Shown here piece by piece: positions 36,273 through 44,617 of a stretch of 64,000 bases of DNA; positions within the stretch are counted from its first letter, which is position 1, and every line of letters begins with the position of its first letter. Location of the stretch: positions 372,001 to 436,000 of the forward strand of contig NKJC01000004.1 in NCBI GenBank assembly GCA_002256435.1, read 5' to 3'. The notes under the pieces were generated by a model that made no database searches, had not been told where the DNA came from, and saw only the letters and a program-made list of their open reading frames with translations. A program made the position numbers and the translations under genes. Source of the DNA: Chitinophagaceae bacterium BSSC1 (GTDB taxonomy: Bacteria > Bacteroidota > Bacteroidia > Chitinophagales > Chitinophagaceae).

Positions 36273-37385
36273 TTAAAAGTACTCTAGGTCTGATACTTGT
36301 TCTAACCAAACTGCTCCGCCTTTTTTAGAATCAGTAATTGCTATTTGTACAAAAACTTGGTTAGGACTAGCCCCATGCCAATGAGGTTTATTTGCAGGAC
36401 ATTTCACAGTCTCGCCTTTGCGAATCAATCTTTTGGGACTTCCTTTTTCTTGATAATAACCTAACCCATCAATTGCTAATAAAATTTGACCCGAAGGATG
36501 ATAGTGCCATTTAGTTCTTGCACCTGGCTCAAAAGTCACCGATCCAACTTGTATTCCATTACTACTATCACTCATAATTAATTGTTGTAACCAAGCAATC
36601 CCAGAAAAATTATCACTATTAATTTTTTGACCTTTGGGGAAAACTATTTCATTAATTGTCTCTTCAGATTGATAGGGCTTTTTGTCTAACAATGATTGAA
36701 ACACTTTTTTGGCAATAATACCTTGTTGTAGATGAACAGATTTTTCAACTAAGTGTAAGATTTCTGATAATTGTTTAGTTGTTAATCCATTATACATTCC
36801 TACTCCTAAATGGGAGCGGAGTTGTGGTTCAGTTCCTTTTAGTGAAGCCAAGGCAGAAATAGTTATAAGTTCCCGAGTTTTCCAGTCTAGTATATCATTT
36901 CCAAAAATGGCACCAAATAAATGTTCTTTTAAATACTGATCAATTGTTGGTGCAAAATCATATACACCACCTGAAATTTTATTGCCTACTAGTTTTGTTT
37001 GATTTTCTGTACCAATTTCAATTAATGGTTTGTTCAGCTTTTCATTTGTTTTTTGTTTTCCCTCAAGATCTTGAATCCCATTGGCTTTTCTTTCATTGAC
37101 CAATCCCATTAAACAATTTAAGGCATTCAAACTTCTTGGAAAACCCGTATATGCATATAATTGCACTAGCATTTCTTTTACTTCTGAAATGGAAAGACCT
37201 GCATTCAACCCTTGAGATAAAGCATCTTTGAGTTCTACAATATTTCCCTGTGCTGTTAGACCAGCAATTACCACCATGCTTCTTTCTTTACTAGTTAAAA
37301 AAGATGAGCTGTCTTTGGGTAATTGTGAATAACATACAAGATTCATTAAAATCAGTATGCTAATAAGTACAGTGTTTTTTTTCAT
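36273..37385 (-). CDS. Secreted carboxymuconolactone decarboxylase-like and cupin fusion
   Basis: 370 residues with a signal peptide (to about 20). Two CMD/AhpD-like helical modules are visible (SKERSMVVIAGLTAQGNIVELKDAL with VKEMLVQLYAYTGFPRSLNAL, and DWKTRELITISALASLKGTEPQLRSHLGVGM), then a cupin (GSVTFEPGARTKWHYHPSGQ, with PANKPHWHGA), whose His cluster should bind a metal. The typical CxxC of AhpD is absent, so peroxidase-like activity is unlikely. It is last in a six-gene operon with esterases and an aldo/keto reductase, suggesting degradation of an ester or lactone-type compound. Confidence 0.85.
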   Translation of the reverse strand: MKKNTVLISILILMNLVCYSQLPKDSSSFLTSKERSMVVIAGLTAQGNIVELKDALSQGLNAGLSISEVKEMLVQLYAYTGFPRSLNALNCLMGLVNERKANGIQDLEGKQKTNEKLNKPLIEIGTENQTKLVGNKISGGVYDFAPTIDQYLKEHLFGAIFGNDILDWKTRELITISALASLKGTEPQLRSHLGVGMYNGLTTKQLSEILHLVEKSVHLQQGIIAKKVFQSLLDKKPYQSEETINEIVFPKGQKINSDNFSGIAWLQQLIMSDSSNGIQVGSVTFEPGARTKWHYHPSGQILLAIDGLGYYQEKGSPKRLIRKGETVKCPANKPHWHGASPNQVFVQIAITDSKKGGAVWLEQVSDLEYF

Positions 37386-37420
37386 AAGTACAAATTGAAT
37401 TAAATCAATTCAGTGGGTTA

Positions 37421-38485
37421 TTACTTTAGTTTTTCATTAAAAAATGTTCTCAGTTTTAATATAGCTTGATTAACAAATTTGGGTACCCAATAGGTTTCAA
37501 TATGGGTGGCACCATCAATCAAGTAAATTTCTTTTTCTGTTGTACCGGTTGCTGCTTTAAATGCTCCATCTGTCATATAATAAGAATCTGCTTTACTACC
37601 TGCAATCATCAATAATGGTTGGTCAAGCAATCGCATATTAGTAGTAGCGTCAAAAGCGGCAAGATCAATAATACTACTCATGGTATATCTAGCAGTAGAA
37701 TTTTGGTGGGCATGTGTTAGATTGTAGTATTCATATCCTTGTCTATATAAATCAAATGGAAGTTGATCAATTTGCTCTTTGGTTAATTTAGTTGTACTGC
37801 CAATATATAATACCTCCCCACCAGAAGCTTCTTTTGTTCTAGCTACTGCCGCTTGTTGCAATCGTTGTCTTAATGTAGCCACCTGAGAACCCATAAATCC
37901 ATCTCTTCTGACAATACCAGAATTAAACATGCTTATTGTAGCAATTGATTTAAATCTTTTATCGGTTTGTGCAGCGGCCAAAGCATAACCACCACCTCCG
38001 CAAATACCTAATAAGCCGATTCGATTAGGGTCTGCTCCAGGATATTGCAACATAAAGTCTGCCATTCCATGTATGTCATCTATTCTATTGGCAGGTTTGT
38101 CTACATTGCGTGGAAGTCCACCACTAGCACCTTGATACGCTGCATCAGCGGCAATACAAATGTACCCTTGTTCTGCTAAATTTTGAGCATATAAACCAGC
38201 AACTTGTTCCTTTACACCTCCATTTGGATGAGCAACTACTAATACGGGATATTTTTTTATTGAATCATAATTTGGCGGAGTATAGATATTGGCAGAAATA
38301 GTAATTCCATTTAAGATATATTGGGTTGGATGAATTTGTACTTTACCTATTTGATTCGTTTTAATGGCATTCCCATAAACCAAACCAAAAGGATTGGCTA
38401 CATTATTTTGGGACATAGCTCCTAAAGTCTGTGTCATGAAATAAAGGATAATTAAAAAAGGAATAAAAGTTGTTTTTAAATACAT
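37421..38485 (-). CDS. Secreted alpha/beta hydrolase with a cysteine at the nucleophile elbow
   Basis: 354 residues, signal peptide ending near AMSQ. Order: VLVVAHPNGG with the oxyanion region, RIGLLGICGGGGYALAAA with the nucleophile elbow G160-I-C162-G-G, then GSKADSYYMTD with a likely acid and DGATHIETYWVP with the likely His. A Cys at the nucleophile position recalls dienelactone hydrolase, which is often linked with carboxymuconolactone decarboxylase; here the CMD-cupin gene follows 35 bases downstream. The real substrate is unknown. An acetyl-xylan-esterase-like role is an alternative. Confidence 0.84.
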   Translation of the reverse strand: MYLKTTFIPFLIILYFMTQTLGAMSQNNVANPFGLVYGNAIKTNQIGKVQIHPTQYILNGITISANIYTPPNYDSIKKYPVLVVAHPNGGVKEQVAGLYAQNLAEQGYICIAADAAYQGASGGLPRNVDKPANRIDDIHGMADFMLQYPGADPNRIGLLGICGGGGYALAAAQTDKRFKSIATISMFNSGIVRRDGFMGSQVATLRQRLQQAAVARTKEASGGEVLYIGSTTKLTKEQIDQLPFDLYRQGYEYYNLTHAHQNSTARYTMSSIIDLAAFDATTNMRLLDQPLLMIAGSKADSYYMTDGAFKAATGTTEKEIYLIDGATHIETYWVPKFVNQAILKLRTFFNEKLK

Positions 38486-38518
38486 CTATATTATTTTTTT
38501 TAATGGGTAAAATAATAA

Positions 38519-39607
38519 TTAGTCTATTTTTTTTTCTTTAAGCCACTGAGACATTAGATTGGCAATTTCTACATTGTTCAAATCAGAAAATGGGAAATGG
38601 GTGTTCCCCTTAATTCCTATTTCTGGTAGATGAATGATGGTAACATCTCCTCCTAATTTATTTACAGCAGCTTGCCATAATCTGGCCATAGCAAGTCTTG
38701 CACGCCAACCATCTTCACCAGGGTAAGGTGATGGTTTTGCCGGTATATTATCCCCGTAAAAAATAATGATGGGAATTTTGGTCAATTTCATAAAATCAGC
38801 CATGGGAACAGGAACTGCATTTATGGTACCTCCCGAGCTTTCAATAGGTGCAGGTACCTGACCTTCTGGAAATAAAAAACCGCTTCCTGGTTCATAAGAA
38901 ACAATGGCTTTCACTTTTTCGTTTTTTATGGCAGTTACCCAACCCATACCACCTGAGTGCGAATGGGTAACAAGAATACCAGGACCAATTTTTTCAAACA
39001 ATGCAGCAGCAGCATCTGTATTAACTGTAATATCTATAGGACCAATATTCGGTGTCATAGAACGGAAATATTGATTCAAAGTATTACTGTCTCTAGCAAA
39101 CTGAACACCTTCATAATAGTTTGGCCAAATGCCAACTCTAAAAGTGCCAAACCATTGTTGTTCATCAGGTATTGTAGTAATAGTTCCGCCAATAGTACTT
39201 CTACCAGCATCACCTCTTCTAGGTTGGTCAAGTAGATAAACACCAAATCCACGTTTCAAAAATAAATTTTGAAAACCTTCTCTTCCATCAGGTGTGGTTT
39301 CCCAGGTTTTAGAAAACTGTCCAATACCATGCCACATGACCAATGGTAGCTTTCTAGCATTAGTTGGAATTTGATAAAACACATATGCGTGGTCACCCCT
39401 AAATGTTTGGCCAGCTGGAGTAGGTTTGATGGGGTCAAATATTCCTGGTTCTTTTATGATAGTTCCCCCAACAGTAAAACTACCTTGGGTTTGTATACTT
39501 ATTAATTCACTACCAGTCATCTGTTTATGAGATGAACAAGAGGCAATCAAAACTGATATTGATAAGATCAAAACAATTTGTTTTAATCTCACTTTAAGAT
39601 ACTTCAT
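38519..39607 (-). CDS. Alpha/beta-hydrolase lipoprotein (esterase-like)
   Basis: 362 residues. A lipobox VLIASC places the acylated Cys at 24. LPLVMWHGIGQFSKTWE contains the oxyanion region and GPGILVTHSHSGGMGW the nucleophile elbow with Ser in HSHSGG. FYGDNIP and GNTHFPFSD give probable acid and His positions. It is thought to act at the periplasmic face of a membrane. Third of six genes reading away from the AraC-type regulator when counted from the distal end, with gaps of 33 and 17 bases to its neighbours. Confidence 0.82.
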   Translation of the reverse strand: MKYLKVRLKQIVLILSISVLIASCSSHKQMTGSELISIQTQGSFTVGGTIIKEPGIFDPIKPTPAGQTFRGDHAYVFYQIPTNARKLPLVMWHGIGQFSKTWETTPDGREGFQNLFLKRGFGVYLLDQPRRGDAGRSTIGGTITTIPDEQQWFGTFRVGIWPNYYEGVQFARDSNTLNQYFRSMTPNIGPIDITVNTDAAAALFEKIGPGILVTHSHSGGMGWVTAIKNEKVKAIVSYEPGSGFLFPEGQVPAPIESSGGTINAVPVPMADFMKLTKIPIIIFYGDNIPAKPSPYPGEDGWRARLAMARLWQAAVNKLGGDVTIIHLPEIGIKGNTHFPFSDLNNVEIANLMSQWLKEKKID

Positions 39608-39624
39608 ATTATATAGTCAATTAA

Positions 39625-40086
39625 TTATTTTATCAATTTTACAGGCCTACGTAATTGAGAAAATGTAAGAGAACCCATGATCCATTTACCTTTTTCTTTT
39701 ATATACACTTCAGTAACCATAAAAGGATTGATAACCTCATTGCCTCCAACTACTGCAAGCAGGTCAATATCATTTAAAAGGATGGCTGTATTGCCAATAA
39801 CATTTAGAGAAACTGAATAAACTTCTGCTTTCTTATACCAGATGCCTCCAGTTTTAATAACATTTAGTTCTTGGGTTTTTCCCCAGCTTCCACCCATATG
39901 AATAAACATAGATTTTTCATGAAATAAAGCATTCAAAGAATCAACCGTTTTTTCTGACATCCAATTCCATTTCTTTTTAGAAATACCAATCAGTTCTTCT
40001 TGATCAAGGCTATTATTTGTTGTGGTTTGTCCAAAACTAATTTGGGTAAACAAAAGGGTCATTAATACTAAAAGATTTTTTTTCAT
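39625..40086 (-). CDS. Secreted NTF2-like (DUF4440-type) protein
   Basis: 153 residues with a signal peptide (cut near SFGQ). The NTF2-like core reads SKKKWNWMSEKTVDSLNALFHEKSMFIHMGGSWGKTQE, then VYSVSLNVIGNTAILLNDIDLLAVVGG and FMVTEVYIKEKGKWIMGSLTFSQL. The cone-shaped fold may bind a small ligand or act as an isomerase or dehydratase. It lies inside the esterase operon. Confidence 0.8.
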   Translation of the reverse strand: MKKNLLVLMTLLFTQISFGQTTTNNSLDQEELIGISKKKWNWMSEKTVDSLNALFHEKSMFIHMGGSWGKTQELNVIKTGGIWYKKAEVYSVSLNVIGNTAILLNDIDLLAVVGGNEVINPFMVTEVYIKEKGKWIMGSLTFSQLRRPVKLIK

Positions 40087-40122
40087 GTTTTTTATATTTA
40101 AAGTTTAAGTGAGTTTTGTGAG

Positions 40123-40977
40123 TCAGTTTGAATTTAATTGTCTTTCTCCCAACCATTTAACCATTATGGGATCACGATGGTCAAAAAAAGAGCTCTTTTT
40201 CTGATCTAAGGATTTGATTGCTAACAACTCTTCTTTGCTTAATTCAAAATCAAAAATGTTGAAATTTTCTTGCATGCGTTCTTTGTTAACCGTTTTTGGG
40301 ATGGCTACAATTTCTCTTTGTATAAGCCATCTCAAAATCACTTGAGCAATAGTTTTTTTATGCTTTCTTCCAATTTTTGCTAGGATTTTATTATGGAATA
40401 TATCGTTTTTCCCTTCGGCAAATGGCCCCCAGGATTCCAATTGTACAAGATTGTCTTTTAAGAATTGATGTGTTTCAATTTGTTGTTGAAAAGGGTGTGT
40501 CTCAATTTGATTTATTGCAGGCACAATTTGGTTATGTACTATTAGATCAATTAATCTATCAGGTTGAAAATTACTCACGCCAATAGCTTTAATTTTCCCT
40601 TGCATATATAAATCTTGCATGGCCCTCCAACAACCATAAACATCTCCAAAGGGCTGGTGCATCAAAAATAGATCAATATATTCCACTTGTAATTTAGAAA
40701 TGGATTGTTCGTATGATTTCATGGTTCCCTCATAACCATTTGATTGAATCCAAACTTTAGTAGTGATAAATAGTTCTTCTCTTTTTATACTAGATTGTTT
40801 TATGGCATTTCCTACAGCAATTTCATTGCCATAAGATGCTGCTGTGTCAATCAGTCTATAACCTGTTTCAAATGCATTTAGAACGGCATTTTCACATTCT
40901 TTAAGATCAGGTATTTGGAATACGCCAAATCCAAGTATTGGCATTTTTAATCCATTATTCAATATTACATTTTTCAT
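40123..40977 (-). CDS. Aldo/keto reductase
   Basis: 284 residues of the AKR family. The complete catalytic tetrad is present: D44 and Y49 in LIDTAASYGNE, K74 in ITTKVW, and H107 in LMHQPFGD. The C-terminal IPKTVNKERMQENFNIFDFELSKEE forms the NADPH site. It should reduce a carbonyl in the cytoplasm, in contrast to its secreted operon neighbours. The gaps are 36 and 16 bases. Confidence 0.92.
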   Translation of the reverse strand: MKNVILNNGLKMPILGFGVFQIPDLKECENAVLNAFETGYRLIDTAASYGNEIAVGNAIKQSSIKREELFITTKVWIQSNGYEGTMKSYEQSISKLQVEYIDLFLMHQPFGDVYGCWRAMQDLYMQGKIKAIGVSNFQPDRLIDLIVHNQIVPAINQIETHPFQQQIETHQFLKDNLVQLESWGPFAEGKNDIFHNKILAKIGRKHKKTIAQVILRWLIQREIVAIPKTVNKERMQENFNIFDFELSKEELLAIKSLDQKKSSFFDHRDPIMVKWLGERQLNSN

Positions 40978-40993
40978 CTAGGTAAGTAAGCTT

Positions 40994-42616
40994 TTAATGA
41001 AGATTGCCAGTATTCACTGCTTTTTGAATGATATCTAATCTTGCATTCCTAAAATCGGGCTTGCCAACTGCAGTTCCATCTGATTGAAATTCAATTAGCA
41101 TATTTTTCTTTATGTTGTACAATGGCCATAGCGGAAGTCCTATTCCATTTGGGTTTCCTGTTTTTGCAAAATTTCCCCAATAAGAATTCATCATTTTGGC
41201 TACTTCTAAATCTTTTTGAGCAACTGCATTTCCATTTCTACCCCTTAGATTATTGAAAACATAACTTATTTCAGATGCATGTCCTGCACCAAAACGCATC
41301 ATTTGTTGCATGTTAGCGGGTACATATGAAAACAGATATAAATAGGTGCTTTTCCCCTTTGAAGTAAAAGCATTGGCCGTAAATCTGGCCGGTTCTGCCC
41401 AAACCTTATCTGTATTGACTAAACTTAAAATTTTTGCAAAATCATCTTTGCCTTCTGGATCATAAACTGCACTAGCTTCAGATTTATAAGTTCCAAATAA
41501 GGAGAATAATTCATCTTTTGTTCTTGCATTCACAAATCCCGCTGGCACTTCAGCGCTATTAGACCCAATCATAAGTGAAACATTGGGCAGTCTGCCAGCT
41601 TCATAAGCTGACTGAGCAGTTTCTACAACCAACTTTCCGTCGAGAATTGGGCCGGGATAAGTGATTGGACCACCTTGGCCAGCTGTTTCTTGTCCTCCAT
41701 CTACAATCTGCGCAACTGTTAATGCTCTAAGCTTAGCTAAAGCAGCTGCATCTGTTCCTTCAATTCCATATTTTTTGGCAAAGTTTAAGCCAATTCTTTC
41801 TGCAGAAATAGGATAGTATTTGTCAGCATTATCAAGTTGTATGGGTCTTCCTGTTAAAACCCCATTTCTACCTCCTCCAGATTCACTAATAGCTTTATGA
41901 AATAGCCCTTTTGCTTTTGGAATACTTAATAAAGAATGAACGGAAACACCTCCTGCCGATTCTCCAAAAATGGTTACGTTTTTTGGATTGCCACCAAATG
42001 ATGCAATGTTTTTTTGAACCCATTGCAATGCGGCAATCTGATCCATATACGCATAATTTCCTTTGGGTTCATCTGGATACTCTTTACTTAAAGCAGGGAA
42101 AGCAAAAAATCCAAGTCTACCAAGTCTATAATTAATGGTTATTAAAATGATACCCTGTTTAGCAAAATGTTCCCCTGAAAAATCTTGTTGTGCGCCACTG
42201 CCAAACATAAATGCACCACCATGTATCCATACCATAACTGGTAATTTTGACGTTTTTTGAGTTCCTGTAGGCATCCAAACATTTAAATAAAGACAGTCTT
42301 CGGATGAAGTTTTAGAAATGGAATCAGTTCCTCTGGGAAAACCCATTTGTGCACAGTCTGTACCAAATTTATTTGCTTCCTTGATACCTTTCCAAGGTGC
42401 CAAAGGTTGTGGTGGACGCCAGCGAAATGCTCCAATTGGAGGTGCTGCATAAGGTATTCCTTTAAAACTCCACACTTCTCCATCATTTTTGCCTTGTAAA
42501 TCGCCTGATTGTGTATGGATGATGGGAGTATTACTAAATTCTTTGTTTACTACTACTTGAGAAAATAACTCTGTTGTCAAAAAGGTAAACAAACAATAAA
42601 ATAGGACGTTTTTCAT
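40994..42616 (-). CDS. Secreted type-B carboxylesterase
   Basis: 540 residues with a signal peptide (to about residue 20). Hallmarks of the carboxylesterase type-B family: SEDCLYLNVWMP, MVWIHGGAFMFGS with the oxyanion hole, and the nucleophile S220 in TIFGESAGGVS. Acid and His are expected in SNSAEVPAGF and GAGHASEISYVF. It is the first gene of the operon, diverging from the AraC-type gene across a 175-base gap, and should hydrolyse an ester outside the cytoplasm. Confidence 0.92.
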   Translation of the reverse strand: MKNVLFYCLFTFLTTELFSQVVVNKEFSNTPIIHTQSGDLQGKNDGEVWSFKGIPYAAPPIGAFRWRPPQPLAPWKGIKEANKFGTDCAQMGFPRGTDSISKTSSEDCLYLNVWMPTGTQKTSKLPVMVWIHGGAFMFGSGAQQDFSGEHFAKQGIILITINYRLGRLGFFAFPALSKEYPDEPKGNYAYMDQIAALQWVQKNIASFGGNPKNVTIFGESAGGVSVHSLLSIPKAKGLFHKAISESGGGRNGVLTGRPIQLDNADKYYPISAERIGLNFAKKYGIEGTDAAALAKLRALTVAQIVDGGQETAGQGGPITYPGPILDGKLVVETAQSAYEAGRLPNVSLMIGSNSAEVPAGFVNARTKDELFSLFGTYKSEASAVYDPEGKDDFAKILSLVNTDKVWAEPARFTANAFTSKGKSTYLYLFSYVPANMQQMMRFGAGHASEISYVFNNLRGRNGNAVAQKDLEVAKMMNSYWGNFAKTGNPNGIGLPLWPLYNIKKNMLIEFQSDGTAVGKPDFRNARLDIIQKAVNTGNLH

Positions 42617-42791
42617 TTGAGCTAATACTTATGTTAGAAAATGGGAACCTGACAGTGGAAAATAAAGGTCAATATAATTCACAGCACCATTAGTAGATGG
42701 ATTCCTGTTTGTTCTACCAATATTGCTGAATTTGCCAAAAAGGGCTTTTCAAGCTGTTTTTAAACATTAATTTTAAAGTAATAAATAGACT

Positions 42792-43688
42792 ATGGAAAAT
42801 TTACGCCGTTTTGAAACCGTTCATGATTACAATATTTTCAATAATAATGATACCCTTCATCCTTTGGTGAGTATAGTTGATTTGTCAAAAGCTGAACCCA
42901 GAACTGCTTCTAATATGTATTTTGGGTTTTATACCATTTTTTTAAAAGAGGTTAAATGTGGCGATCTGAAATATGGCAGGGCAACCTATGATTATCAAGA
43001 AGGCACTTTAGTCTTTATTGGACCTAGTCAAGTGGTGACCGTTGATAGTAACGGAGAAATATATCAACCCAAAGGATATGCATTGATTTTTCATCCTGAT
43101 TTAATTCATGGTACTGCTTTAGGAAAGCATATGCAGGAGTACACATTTTTTGGATATCAATCAAATGAAGCCCTACATTTATCAAAGCGTGAAAGAGAAA
43201 TGATTTTGGATAGCTTTTCTAAAATTAGTTTTGAATTGGAACATCCTATTGATAAACACAGTAAGAGATTGATTGTTTCTAATATTGAGATTTTATTAAA
43301 CTACTGTATTCGTTTTTATGAGCGTCAATTTGTGACTAGGGAAAAAGTAAACCTTGGTGTACTTGAGCGATTGGAAAATTTGCTTAATGATTATTACCAT
43401 TCTGAGAATCCACAAATTATGGGTTTGCCTACGGTTGCTTGGTGTGCATCTGAATTGCATCTATCATCGGGATATTTTGGAGATTTGGTGAAAAAAGAAT
43501 TAGGTAAAACCGCACAAGACATTATTCAATCTAAAGTGATTGATTATGCTAAAGAATTGATTTTTGACAATCAGAAATCGGTTAATCAAATTGCTTTTGA
43601 GTTGGGATTTAAATATCCTCAGCATTTTACTAGGTTGTTTAAGCAAAGGGTGGGGAAGACGCCGTTGGAGTATCGGGGATTGAATTAG
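42792..43688 (+). CDS. AraC-family transcriptional regulator
   Basis: 298 residues. The N-terminal half (about 20-170) is a cupin-like effector domain (YATYDYQEGTLVFIGPSQVVTVD region). The C-terminal AraC helix-turn-helix pair is clear: LPTVAWCASELHLSSGYFGDLVKKELGKTAQDIIQ, then KSVNQIAFELGFKYPQHFTRLFKQRVGKTPLEYR. Its divergence from the carboxylesterase operon makes it the likely activator of that operon. No operator repeat was spotted in the intergenic 42617-42791. Confidence 0.93.
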   Translation: MENLRRFETVHDYNIFNNNDTLHPLVSIVDLSKAEPRTASNMYFGFYTIFLKEVKCGDLKYGRATYDYQEGTLVFIGPSQVVTVDSNGEIYQPKGYALIFHPDLIHGTALGKHMQEYTFFGYQSNEALHLSKREREMILDSFSKISFELEHPIDKHSKRLIVSNIEILLNYCIRFYERQFVTREKVNLGVLERLENLLNDYYHSENPQIMGLPTVAWCASELHLSSGYFGDLVKKELGKTAQDIIQSKVIDYAKELIFDNQKSVNQIAFELGFKYPQHFTRLFKQRVGKTPLEYRGLN

Positions 43689-43791
43689 GTTGGAAATTTA
43701 GCTTTGTTGTAGGATTAATTGGTATTTGATACAACTTTGTATTATTTGATTAATTGAGTATTTATTGAAAACCATTGATTATTCTTTTATA

Positions 43792-44136
43792 ATGAGACCT
43801 AAAGAAATTTTAAAACAATGGGTGAATTGCTTTAATCAATCTGATTTTGAAGGGATCAGTGAATTATATCATGAGCAATGTGTTAATCACCAAACACCTA
43901 TTGGTATGATTGTGGGAAAAGAGCATATTAAAAGAATGTTCAAGGAAGAGTTTGAAAAGTATGATATGGTTTGTATTGTGGAGAATGTTTTTGAAGATGG
44001 GAATGTTGGAATATTGGAATGGAAAGATCCTAAAGGTCTGAGGGGTTGTGGATTTTTTTGGATAGAGGAAGATAAAATAGTTTATCAGAGGGGATATTGG
44101 GATAAGCTTTCTTTTATGGAGCAGCAGGGGAGGTGA
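43792..44136 (+). CDS. SnoaL/NTF2-like small protein
   Basis: 114 residues from the ATG at 43792; a TTG nine codons upstream keeps the frame open. MRPKEILKQWVNCFNQSDFEGISELYHEQCVNHQTPIG, followed by GKEHIKRMFKEEFEKYDMVCIVENVFEDGNVGILEWKDPKG, is a clear SnoaL-like fold; no signal peptide, so it is cytoplasmic. The gene follows the AraC-type gene by 103 bases and is followed by the tandem hairpin array, then by a terminator at 44368-44397, so that array is probably in its 3' UTR. Confidence 0.8.
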   Translation: MRPKEILKQWVNCFNQSDFEGISELYHEQCVNHQTPIGMIVGKEHIKRMFKEEFEKYDMVCIVENVFEDGNVGILEWKDPKGLRGCGFFWIEEDKIVYQRGYWDKLSFMEQQGR

Positions 44137-44148
44137 GCGTTCTTTTTT

Positions 44149-44280
44149 CGTTGCAAATGATATTTGCAACGGCATTTGCAATGGGTGGGGGAGCTTGATG
44201 AAACGTTGCAAATGGTATTTGCAACGGTATTGTCTGGGTTGGGTGAGCTTAAAGTAGCGTTACAAATGGTATTTGTAACG
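44149..44280 (+). repeat. Three tandem 55-bp units, each with a 10-bp hairpin
   Basis: Hairpins lie at 44149-44171, 44204-44226 and 44258-44280, starting 55 and 54 bases apart. Each has arms CGTTGCAAAT and ATTTGCAACG around GAT or GGT. In copy 3 the fifth arm base is A (44262) and its partner is T (44276), so pairing is preserved. The spacers share GGTGAGC- or GGGAGCTT-like starts, so the repeat unit is about 55 bp, not just the hairpin. A further half-site, ATTTGCAA, lies at 44174-44181. It sits between the NTF2-like gene and a terminator near tRNA-Leu. Confidence 0.85.
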
Positions 44281-44367
44281 GCTCATTTTTGGATTGGATT
44301 TGAGGAGGGGTGCTCCTTCAGAACAGGATTAGCTGCGCTGTTCCTCGGCGAGGGGGCTTACCCAAAC

Positions 44368-44397
44368 GCCTTCCACGCTGTCGCGTGGGGGCTTTTT
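44368..44397 (+). terminator. GC-rich intrinsic terminator
   Basis: GCC plus TCCACGC (44368-44378, one bulged T) pairs with GCGTGGGGGC (44383-44392) around TGTC, followed by TTTTT (44393-44397). It should end the plus-strand transcript that includes the NTF2-like gene and the hairpin array. Confidence 0.7.
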
Positions 44398-44411
44398 CAT
44401 TTATTCGCTTA

Positions 44412-44427
44412 TGAAAGCGCGCTTTCA
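44412..44427. repeat. Perfect 16-bp palindrome between two terminators
   Basis: TGAAAGCGCGCTTTCA is perfectly palindromic and is flanked by direct repeats of CGCTTAT (44406-44412 and 44429-44435). It lies between the terminator at 44368-44397 and the tRNA terminator. The role is unknown. Confidence 0.6.
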
Positions 44428-44441
44428 ACGCTTATAAATAA

Positions 44442-44474
44442 AAAAGCCCTTCCAACTTCGTTGGAAAGGCTTTT
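44442..44474. terminator. Terminator downstream of tRNA-Leu
   Basis: AAAAGCCCTTCCAA (44442-44455) pairs with TTGGAAAGGCTTTT (44461-44474), one C-A mismatch, loop CTTCG. On the minus strand it starts one base after the tRNA's 3' end, and the stem's A-run on the plus strand supplies the U tract. Confidence 0.85.
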
Positions 44475-44475
44475 G

Positions 44476-44559
44476 TGCCCAGAACAGGAATCGAACCTGC
44501 ACTACCTTGCGATAACAAGATTTTGAGTCTAGCGCGTCTACCAGTTCCGCCATCTGGGC
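44476..44559 (-). tRNA. tRNA-Leu (CAA)
   Basis: 84 bases on the minus strand. Acceptor arms GCCCAGA and TCTGGGC pair fully, with discriminator A and no encoded CCA. The D loop has GGCGGAACTGGTAGACGCG, the anticodon loop CTCAAAA gives anticodon CAA, the long class II variable arm has TTATC-GCAA-GGTAG, and the T loop is TTCGATT. The anticodon stem CTAGA/TCTTG shows one U-U mismatch at the second pair, which is unusual. Confidence 0.95.
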
Positions 44560-44617
44560 ATTTTTGATTAGCCTCTGCTAACCTACCGTTTGATCGGGTT
44601 GCAATATTACGGTAACA

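Noticed and set aside
44164..44526. 120-codon plus-strand open frame over the hairpin array and tRNA-Leu
   Set aside because: It crosses the repeats, a terminator and the tRNA gene. The repeated peptide only reflects the DNA repeat, and the array's first two units are offset by 55 bases, so the frame is not preserved.
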